Part shown: positions 50,962-59,355 of the stretch, in pieces
Layout of the letters: each line of letters opens with the position of its first letter
Position numbering within the stretch: position 1 is the stretch's first letter
NCBI GenBank assembly: GCA_022414725.1
Contig: CM039462.1
Span: forward strand, 6,132,021-6,196,020
Source of the DNA: Microglena sp. YARC
Lineage: Eukaryota > Chlorophyta > Chlorophyceae > Chlamydomonadales > Chlamydomonadaceae
DNA length: 64,000 bases
Reading direction: 5' to 3'
Notes under the pieces: model-generated
The model's input: only the letters and a program-made list of their open reading frames with translations
Database searches by the model: none
Told to the model about the DNA's origin: nothing
Program-made: the position numbers and the translations under genes

Positions 50962-52458
50962 TTGTGCCCCGTCATAAGGCGTAACAATCACTTATTTATT
51001 AAATAAAACCTGCCTTCCCAAAGCTAGTGCTTATACCACATGCCACCGTCAATTATTGAAGATCCTCTAGTCCTGGCTCCCCTAGTGCCCCGTCATATGG
51101 CGTAACATGCACTCATTGATTTAATGATACTCACCTTTCCAAGAGCTTGTGCTTGTACCACATGCCACCGGCACTTCTTGGGGATCCACTAGTACTGGCC
51201 CCCACCCTTGTGCCCCGTTATAAGGCGTAACATCCACTTATTTATTTAATGATACTCACCTTTCCATGAGCTTGTGCTTGAGCTTGCACCGCATGCCACT
51301 GGCACTACTTGGGGGTCCTCTTGTACTGACTCCCATCCTTGTGCCCCGTTATAAGGCGTAACAATCACTTACCCTATTTATAACAGCGCGTTGTGCAGGG
51401 TTTGGCGCGTGCCCGGGGCGTGTTCGACCCCTTTGGGCCTAGCCACTTGGGGCTTTGGTTCCATATCTTGCCGACCTGTCGCTGACGTGGCCACAGGGGT
51501 CCTCCCGTTGGAACGACGGGCTCAATGCTAGTTTATTTAATATGTCCTGCCTTCCCAAAAGCTAGTGCTTTTACCACATGCCACCGTCAATTCTTGAAGA
51601 TCCTCTAGTCCTGGCTCCCCTAGTGCCCCATCATAAGGCGTAACATTCACTCATCTATGTATTTAATGATACTCACATTTCTACGAGCTTGTGATTGTGC
51701 TTGTGCCACAGGCCCCTGGCACTACATGGGGATCCTCTAGTCCCGGCGCCCCTTGTGCCCCGTCATAAGGCGTAACATGCACTCATGTATTGATGTAATG
51801 ATACTCACCTTTCCACGAGCTTGTGCTTGTACCACATGCCACCGGCACTACTTGGGGGTCCTCTAGTACTGGCCCCCACCCTAGTGCCCCGTTATGAGGC
51901 GTAACATCCACTAATATATTTAATGGTACTCACCTTTCCACGAGCTTGTGCTTGAGCTTGCACCGCATGCCACCGGCACTACTTGGGGATCCACTAGTCC
52001 TGGCCCTCACCCTTGTCCCCTGTCATAAGGCGTAACATCCACTAATATATTTAATGGTACTCACCTTTCCACGAGCTTGTGCTTGAGCTTGCACCGCATG
52101 CCACCGGCACTACTTGGGGATCCACTAGTCCTGGCCCTCACCCTTGTCCCCTGTCATAAGGCGTAACATCCACTAATATATTTAATGGTACTCACCTTTC
52201 CACGAGCTTGTGCTGGAGCTTGCACCGCATGCCCCTGGCACTACTTGGGGATCCACTAGTCCTGGCACCCACCCTTGTGCCCTGTCATAAGGCGTAACAT
52301 TCATCCATCTATGTATTTACTGATACTCACCTGTCCATGAGCTTGTGATTGTGCTTGTGCCACAGGCCCCTGGCACTACTTGGGGATCCTCTAGTCCCGG
52401 CGCCCCTTGCGCCCCGTCATAAGGCGTAACATTCACTTATTGATGTAATGATACTCAC
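50240..52458 (-). repeat. Sixteen-copy donor-edge array
   Basis: About 128-bp units on the - strand each carry LEDPQxVPVACG-like codons, the edge TCGTGGAAAG with a GTGAGTA donor, ATCATTAAAT and TTACGCCTTAT. The true exon ends at 52459. Copies are recognised by ATAAGGCGTAAC on + near 50293, 50431, 50562, 50688, 50813, 50975, 51096, 51224, 51354, 51630, 51766, 51896, 52026, 52154, 52286 and 52420. A 47-base poly-C run interrupts one unit (50915-50961). Confidence 0.93.
51368..51535. other. Foreign segment inside the donor-edge array
   Basis: About 165 bp unrelated to the array unit, GC-rich, with a weak B-box-like GTGTTCGACCCC. It splits the array between the units at 51354 and 51630. It may be a small insertion of unknown class; I see no clear terminal repeats. 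Confidence 0.6.
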
Positions 52459-52886
52459 CTTTCCAGGAGCTTGTACCGCATGCCACCGGCACTACTTGGG
52501 GGTCCTCTAGTACTGGCGCCTGTTGTGCCGTCTGCGCGGATGAGTTCAGTGTGCCGCAACAGTCAGCCTTCTGCACGCCCAGCACAGTCTCGCAGCTTCC
52601 CGATTCGGCACTTAATGACACCCTGGCGTGTGGCGCCCAGAGCTGCACCACATGTGGTGGCCATAGCTGGACCGGGGCGATTTCGACGTATTTGGATACC
52701 ACTTGAAAGAAGGCGTCCATCTGGTCCCCGTTTTCAAAAACGATTTGAAGGGGGCCCCAGGCCACTGCAAGGGCGCCAGCCTGGATGTTGAGGACTAGGG
52801 GGAGCCCTCGGCAGGATAGCAGTGGGTGGCCTTGCTCTATCACTGAGAGTCGAAAGGAGACACCTCTTGACGCCTTAAACTTGGCG
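52459..52886 (-). CDS. Third exon of the unknown acidic-N-terminus gene
   Basis: 428 nt, phase 2 in and 1 out. Acceptor CCTCCTTGCAG, donor GTGAGT. Reads AKFKASRGVSFRLSVIEQGH, VVSKYVEIAPVQLWPPH, VSLSAESGSCETVLGVQ and LEDPQVVPVACGTSSWK. Confidence 0.85.
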
Positions 52887-55800
52887 CTGCAAGGAGGGTG
52901 GGGCAACAAGGGAATTGATGTCGTTTCTGCTTTTTTTTATGTTTTTGAATTGTTGTCAGTGTCTCTTGTTGGAGGACTAGTGGGAGTCTTTGGCAAGATA
53001 GCAATATAGCAAGATAGCAAGATAGCAAGATAGCAATATAGCAATATAGCAAGATAGCAAGATAGCAAGATAGCAAGATAGCAATAGGCAAGGGATTTAA
53101 TGTCGTTTCTTGTTTTAATTGTTGTCTTTGTTTTTGATTGGGAGGACTAGTTGGAGTCTTCGGCAAGATAGCAGTGGGTGGCCTTGCTCTCTCACTGAGA
53201 GACGGAAGGAGACGCCTCTAGACGCCTTAAACTTAGCACTGCAAGGTGGGTTACAAGGGTGCTGATTTTCGCACAAACATCAAATCGGCCAGCGCTTTAT
53301 AGTACAAAAGCGCAAAAACTGCGCGCCGCGCCCACTGGGGGCTGAAAAAACTGTGTGAAACGCGCAGTGGGGCTCACAAAGTGTGCGCCAAATCGCGCTG
53401 CTGCGCGCGCTTTGTAGTACCCTGGTGGGTAACAAGGGCGCTGATGCGCTTGCTGATTTGCTATTCTTCTTCTTGATGTTCTTGCTGCTTTTAGTTTTGG
53501 TCTTGTTGTATTTGTAGTTGCTGTTTTTGTTTTTGCTCTTCTTGTTGTTCTTGCTGTTTTTAGTTTTGTTTTTGTTGTATTTGTAGTTGCTGTTTTTGAT
53601 GTTTTGTTTTTGTTAAACGGGGATGGGTTTGCTGTTGCTGTTGTTGATGATGATGTTAATGAACATCAGGTCACATCATCCTGGTACCAAGTGCCCACAG
53701 GTTGACTACGTCTAGGTAAAGCAAGGTAGTGCAAAGCAAAGCAAAGCAAAGTAAAGAGGTAAAGCAAAAGAAATCGAATCGAATCGAATCGAAGCAAAGC
53801 AAAGCAAAGCAAAGCAAAGCAAAGCAAAACAAAGCAAAGCAAAGCAAAGCAAAGCAAAGCAAAGCAAAGCAAAGCAAAGCAAAGCAAAGCAAATCAAATC
53901 AAATCAAATCAAATCAAATCAAATCAAATCAAATCAAATCAAATCAAATCAAATCAAATCAAATCAAATCAAATCAAATCAAATCAAAGCAAGGTATAAA
54001 GCAAAGCAAAGCAAGGTATAAAGCAAAGCAAAGCAAGGTATAAAGCAAAGCAAAGTAAAGTAAAGAGAAGCAAATAAAATAAAGCAAAGTTAAGTAAAGC
54101 ATGCTAAAGCAAAGTAAAGCAAAGTAGAGAAAAGCAAAGCAAGGTCAATCGAGGCTAAGCAAAGTAGAGCAAAGTAAAGCAATGTAAATCGAAGTTAAGC
54201 AAGGTAAAGCAAATCATACCTGGGCGGCTCGTATCGGAGACTTATTTGTAGGCCATGCTCTTCATCGCTCGCTTTACCCTCTAATCCTCGCACCGCTACC
54301 CTCTCCAGAGCCACACTCCCATCAGGCTTCTGCACAATCTCCTCCAGCCAGCCGGCCAGCAGGATAGAAGGGCGGTGGCCCTGCGCAAGCGTTCATAGAG
54401 TGTGTGATGGGGTGTGTAATGAGGTGTGTAATGTGTGGTGAGGTGTGTAATGAGGTGCAATATGTGATGAGGTGTGTAATGTGTAGTGAGGTGTGTAATA
54501 AGGTGTGTAATGTGTAGTGAGGTGTGTAATGAGGTGCAATGTGTGATGAGGTGTGTAATGTGTAGTGAGGTGTGTAATGAGGTGTGTAATGTGTAGTGAG
54601 GTGTGTAATGAGGTGTGAGATGAGGTGCAATGTGAGATGAGGTGCAATGTGTGATGAAGTGCAATGAGTGATGAGTTGCAATGTGTGATGAGGTGCAATG
54701 TGTGATGAGTTGCAATGTGTGATGAGGTGTGTGATGAGTTGCAATGTGTGATGAGGTGTGTGATGAGTTGCAATGTGAGATGAGGTGTGTAACAAGGTGC
54801 AGTGTGAGATGAGGTGCAAGGCGTTGCTCACTACGTCAGCATGCAGACCATGCAACCCAGGCACCCATTGTCAGGGTATATCATACCGGGGTACTTCCAT
54901 TGATCAAATTGGCCAGCTTTAGCGCACTTGAAAAAATAAAAACTGCGCTTTGCAGAGCAAAAAGCGCAGAAATTGCTTGCTGCGCCCACAGGGGGTTGCA
55001 AAAAACTGCGCGAAACGCACAGTGGGGCTCAAAAAGGCAGCGCGCCAGCGCGCAAAAGCGCGCGCTTGGAAGTACCCTGTATCATACTACTCTTCCAGAG
55101 CACCAATCGGACATGCGTATTAGATATCCGGTAGGTACACTGGTAGGTGGGGTAGTGGTGGGTGGATGCAAGCATGAGTGTAAGGGGTGTTTTTGGTGGG
55201 GGGTTGGGTTGGTGGGGGGTGGTTTGGGGGTATGTATGGGTGGGTGGGTGGGTGGGGTGGGTGGGGTGGATGCAAGCATGAGTCTGTGGGGTGTTTTGGT
55301 GGGGGTTGGGGTGGGGGGGGATGGGGTGGGGGTATGTGTGGTTGGGTGGGGTGCGGGTGGGTGGATTCAAGCATAAGTGTAAGGGGGTGTTTTGGTGTGA
55401 GTGGGTGGGTGGGGTGGTGGTGGGTGGAGCAAGCATGAGTGTGTGGGGTGTTTGGTGGGGGTGGGTGGGTGGGGTGGGGTGGGTGGATGCAAGCATGAGT
55501 GTAAGGGGGTGTTTTGGTGTGGGTGGGGGTGGGTGGGGTGGTGGTGTGGGTGGATGCAAGCATGAGTGTAAGGGGGTGTTTTGGTGTGGATGGGTGGGTG
55601 GGTGGGGTGGTGGTGGGTGGATGCAAGCATGAGTGTGTGGGGTGTTCTGGTGGGGGGGTGGTTTGGTGGGGGTGGGTTGGGGGTGTATGTGTGGGTGGGT
55701 GGGTGGGTGGGGTGGTGGTGGGTGGATGCAAGCATGAGTGCAAGGGGTGTTTTGGTGTGGGTGGGGGTAAGTGTGGGTGGGGTGGGTGGGGGGGGTGGGT

Positions 55801-57292
55801 GGTGTGATGCAAGCATGAGTGTGTGGGGTGTTTTGGTGGGGGTTCAGGTATGTGTGGGTGGGTGGTTTTTTTTTGTGTGGGTGGGTGGTTGGGGTGGTGG
55901 TGGGTGGATGCAAGCATGGGTGCCAGGATATATCATACTACTCTACCAATGCACCATGTGAATTAGTCGCACCATCCGATAGGTTCACTGGTCGAGGAAT
56001 ATGACACATCCTGGCACCCATGCTTGCACCCACCCACCACCCCACCACCCCACCCACACATACCCCCCACACACACCACACATACACACACACCCATGCT
56101 TGCACACACAACCCACCCCACCCACACATATCCCCCCACACCCACACAACATGCTTGCACACACACACCACCCCACCCACACATATCCCCCCACCCACAC
56201 ACCCACACCCACATGATTGCATCCACCCACCCACCCACACTCATGCTTGCATCCACCATCACCACCCTACCCACCCACCCACACATACCCCCACCCACCC
56301 ACACATTCCACCAACCTACCCACCCCACCTACACTAACCCCAACCCCCACCAAAACACCCCCCCCACACCCATGCTTGCACCCACCCACCACCACCCCAC
56401 CCACTCACACATCCACACATACCCCCCCCCACCCCCACCCCCCCACACACACACACATGCTTGCATCCACCCACCCCCACACCCCCCCCACACACACATA
56501 CCCCCACCCCACCCTCACATACCGCCACCCCCACCAAAACACCCCCTACACCGACACACACACACACGCTTGCATCCACCTACCTAGCGCCCTCAGTATT
56601 CCAGACACACAGAATACACGACCTAGGCCCACAGGCTGGAGCACTTGGCATACACCCACCACCACCCCACCCACCCACCCACACATACCCCCACCCACAC
56701 CAAAACACCCCCTACACCCACCATGAGCGCCCTAAGTCTTCCAAAAACACGGAACACGCGACCTAAGCCCACAGGCTGAAGCACGGAGGACGCAGGGGAG
56801 GGGAGGGACCCCCCCACACACACCCACACACACCCCACCCCACCCCACACACACACATGCCTGCATCCACCCACCATGAGCGCCCTCAGTATTCCAGACA
56901 CACGGAACACACAACCTAAGCCCACAGGCTTAAGCACTTTGCATACACCCCCCACCCCCCACCCCCCCCACACACACATACCCCACCAAAACATCCCCCA
57001 CACACACATACCCCACCCTCACATACCCCCACCCCCCTCACCCCCCACCCACGCACACATGCTTGCATCCACCCACCATGAGTGCCCTCAGTATTCCAGA
57101 CACACGGAACACACGACCTAGGCCCACTGGCTGAAGCACGGAGGACGCAGGGGAGGGGAGGGCGCCAACATGATGATCAGCCTCGAGGGTCGAGTACTCT
57201 TGATCGTAGTCGTCGTCATCAAGCAGCTCCTCGTCATCGTCAACGATGTTCTCCTCGGCTGAGCCGTTCGGGTAGGCCACGGCTGCCTCCAT
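52459..57292 (-). CDS. Unknown protein, acidic N terminus (three exons joined in frame)
   Basis: Exons 57292-57077, 54380-54220 and 52886-52459 have matching phases (0-0, then 2-1), giving about 268 residues before the next, unseen exon. The start is an AUG at 57292; a further in-frame AUG lies 13 codons upstream. The N terminus is acidic (NIVDDDEELLDDDDYDQEY). The rest reads GRVFRVSGILRALM, SILLAGWLEEIVQKPDGS, LVLNIQAGALAVAWGPL and QIVFENGDQMDAFFQVVSKY. I do not recognise the family. The alternating strands ending in a helix faintly recall a PH-like fold such as that of the meiotic protein REC114/PHS1, which is speculation. Introns contain a 16-copy array, a MITE, pentanucleotide satellites and an inverted minisatellite. 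Confidence 0.65.
52960..53250 (-). repeat. Second copy of the third exon start plus TAGCAAGA repeat
   Basis: The segment 53155-53245 repeats the acceptor and exon start (KFKASRGVSFRLSVREQGHP with one change). Between the copies, GCAAGATA and GCAATATA octamers repeat (53000-53085) and apparently grew from the codons GGCAAGATAGCAGTG. Confidence 0.85.
53254..53424. mobile_element. hAT-type MITE, family 1 copy E
   Basis: 171 bp; ends CAAGGGTGCTG (mutated) and GTAGTACCCTG; target duplication GTGGGTTA / GTGGGTAA with one mismatch. Confidence 0.85.
53430..53640. repeat. TTGTTTTTG-rich degenerate repeat
   Basis: CTTGTTGTATTTGTAGTTGC and CTTGCTGTTTTTAGTTTTG recur two to three times. Noncoding. Confidence 0.7.
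53725..54215. repeat. Pentanucleotide satellite (AAAGC)n to (AAATC)n
   Basis: Almost pure AAAGC from about 53795 to 53891, then pure AAATC from 53892 to about 53985, then AAAGC with TATAAAGC and AAAGT variants. The sharp switch between two homogeneous arrays is notable. Confidence 0.95.
54220..54380 (-). CDS. Second exon of the unknown acidic-N-terminus gene
   Basis: 161 nt, phase 0 in and 2 out. Acceptor CTTGCGCAG, donor GTATGA. Reads GHRPSILLAGWLEEIVQKP, DGSVALERVAVRGLEGKAS and EEHGLQISLRYEPP. Confidence 0.8.
54395..54830. repeat. (TGTGTAATGAGG)n minisatellite
   Basis: GTGTGTAATGAGGTG and GTGCAATGTGTGATGAG units. They produce a His/Thr-rich frame on the - strand that is not a gene. Confidence 0.9.
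54887..55079. mobile_element. hAT-type MITE, family 1 copy F
   Basis: 193 bp; ends CGGGGTACTTCC and GGAAGTACCCTG; exact target duplication TATCATAC at 54879-54886 and 55080-55087. Confidence 0.9.
55085..56600. repeat. Inverted pair of minisatellite arrays
   Basis: From 55140 to 55930 the + strand is G-rich with about nine units around GGATGCAAGCATGAGTG and GTTTTGGTG. From 56010 to 56600 the same unit appears in complement (CATGCTTGCATCCACC). The junction (55930-56010) contains GGGTGCCAGGATATATCATA and CACATCCTGGCACCC facing each other, and a copy of the 55085-55145 block. Confidence 0.9.
56580..57076 (-). repeat. Donor-edge array of the first exon, three extra copies
   Basis: Copies near 56583-56650, 56722-56800 and 56873-56945 repeat VLQPVGLGRVFRVSGILRAL and the donor edge CTCATG then GTGGGTG. 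One (56722) reads VFGRLRALM. Spacers are CA/CCCCAC-rich. Confidence 0.9.
57077..57292 (-). CDS. First exon of the unknown acidic-N-terminus gene
   Basis: 216 nt from the AUG at 57292 to the donor GTGGGT. Reads MEAAVAYPNGSAEENIVDDD, EYSTLEADHHVGALPS and FRVSGILRALM. No signal peptide. Confidence 0.75.
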
Positions 57293-57330
57293 GGATAAAC
57301 AGCAGTCGGCCCAAAGCTCCCTTCCCTGCA

Positions 57331-58420
57331 AGCGCTCCTAGTGGACAGAGACCTGGCTAGTGAAGACCGGCCACCTGACCAAGACGTCAACAGCTGAGAG
57401 TGAGTTATATAAGTTGTGTTGGTATTGTATCTTGGCTGCTAGTGTGCCTGGTGGACAGGGTGGCGTGGCTCCACAGTAGGCCACAAGCTCCGTTCCCTGC
57501 TAGCCTGCCTACTGGACAGGGACCTGGCTGGTGAAGGCCGGCCACCTGACCAAGACGTAAACAGCTGAGAGTGAGTTATATACGTTGTGTTGGTATTGTA
57601 TCTTGCCTGATAGTGTGCCTGGTGGTGGACAAGGTGGCGTGGCTCCACAGTGGGCCACAAGCTCCGCTGCCTGCTTGTGTGCTAAGTGGTGGACAGGGAC
57701 CTGGCTAGTGAAGGCCGGCCACCTGACCAAGACGTAAACAGCTGAGAGTGAGTTATATACATTGTGTTGGTATTGTATCTTGCCTGATAGTGTGCCTGGT
57801 GGTGGACAAGGTGGCGTGGCTCCACATTGAGCCACAAGCTCCATTGCCTGCTTGTGTGCCAAGTGGTGGACAGGGACCTGGCTAGTGAAGACCAGCCACC
57901 TGAACAAGACGTAAACAGCGGAGAGTGAGTTATTCAGTTGCATACGTTGTGTTGGTATTGTATTTTGCCTGCTAGTGTGCCGGGTGGACAGGTTGGCATG
58001 GCTCAACAGTGAGCCAAAAGCTCTGGTGCCTGCTTGTGTGCCTAGTGGTGGACAGGGTGGCATGGCTCCACAGTGAGCCAAAAGCTCCATTGCCTGCTTG
58101 TGTGCCTAGTGGTGGACAGGGTGGCATGGCTCCACAGTGAGCCAAAAGCTCCATTGCCTGCTAGTGTGCCTAGTGGTGGACAGGGACCTGGCTAGTGAAG
58201 ACCTGCCACCTGAACAAGACCCAAACAGCGGAGAGTGAGTTCTTCGGTGATATATGTTGTGTTGGTATTGTATCTTGGCTGCTAGTGTGCCTGGTCAATA
58301 GGATGGCGTGGCTCCACAGCGGGCCACAAGCTCCGTTGCCTGCTAGTGTGCCTAGTGGACAGGGACCTGGCGAGTGAAGACTGGCGACCTGACCAAGACG
58401 TAAACAGCGGAGATTGAGTT
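57331..58420 (+). repeat. Distant array of PARP16-like exon-end copies
   Basis: Six main copies (around 57350, 57520, 57700, 57870, 58180 and 58360) repeat HKLRCLLVCLV-like codons, VDRDLASEDRPPDQDVNS and the GTGAGTTA edge of the exon at 40740-40965, with 150-180 bp spacing. No catalytic-loop or tail exon accompanies them, so it looks like a transposed array or a remnant second gene. Confidence 0.88.
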
Positions 58421-58539
58421 ATTACATTACATTACATTACATTACGGTGCATCAACAGGCAATTGTTGACCCCAGACAAGCCTGCTCCACTGGTGGTGGT
58501 GTTAGGCCCTGGCTGCCTCCATGGATAAACAGCAGAGGG

Positions 58540-58775
58540 CAAGGATGTGGTTATGATTATGATGATGAAGTTGATGCTGATGGTGGTGGTGGTGATGATG
58601 ATGATGATGATGATGAAAATGATACTGATGATGATGATGATGATGATTCTGATGATGATTCTAATGATGATGACGACGACGTGGCTGATGATGGTGATGA
58701 TGATTCTGATGCTTATGATGCTGAGGAGGAGGATTTGCACAGCTTTGTCGGAACCAGATCTGCAGCATGGGGTAA
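58540..58775 (+). repeat. (GAT)n tract, possible Asp-rich exon
   Basis: A GAT/GAC microsatellite encodes a long Asp run followed by AYDAEEEDLHSFVGTRSAAW and GGTAAGG, a fair donor. Upstream, CTCCATGGATAAACAGCAG copies the sequence at 57285-57305. The acidic reading with a non-repetitive end suggests a real exon, but no partner exon was found. Confidence 0.35.
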
Positions 58776-58869
58776 GGATCAGGGATTATTGTATGGACAG
58801 GGACAAGTGTCTTTATGTATCACCATGGTACTCCTAGTAGCCTTTGGGGTGCCATTAGCATTTGTTTGC

Positions 58870-59000
58870 CCCCACCCCACCCCACCCCCAAATAAACTGC
58901 CCCCCCAAATAAACTGCCCCCCGAATAAACTGCCCCCGAATAAACTGCCCCCCCAATAAACTGCCCCCCCAAATGAACTGCCCCCCCAAATAAACTGCCC
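58870..59000. repeat. (CCCCCAAATAAACTG)n tandem
   Basis: About nine 14-17 bp units. Noncoding. Confidence 0.9.
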
Positions 59001-59209
59001 TCCAAAGACACTGAAGTAAACCTTTAGGACCCACAAAAAAACAAGGAACACAATTTAGCACTCGTGCAACATGTAGCACCTTCAAGAAACCCCTAAACAT
59101 GAGCAGAACTCCTCGTTAAATTACAGTAATTTCAAATTTCAAATTTCAAATTCAAATTATGGTTCTACAGTGATCTCATAATTCTGCTATTAGCAGTAGG
59201 TATGTCTAA

Positions 59210-59355
59210 GGAACTAATTATGATCTTATATGATGGCGGCAATCTGACTAGGCTAAAGTTACCATTTATATACAATACCATACAATGCAGTTTGTGTGAT
59301 ATCATATGACATCATACTCGCCTTTGGTCAACATCATATGATATGCCGGTCCCTG
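59210..59355. mobile_element. Decayed MITE, family 3 (inverted)
   Basis: Related to 46552-46710 in reverse: GGCGGCAATCTGACTAGGC on the left and CATATGATATGCCGGTCCCTG on the right. The left end is decayed and no target duplication is clear. Confidence 0.65.
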
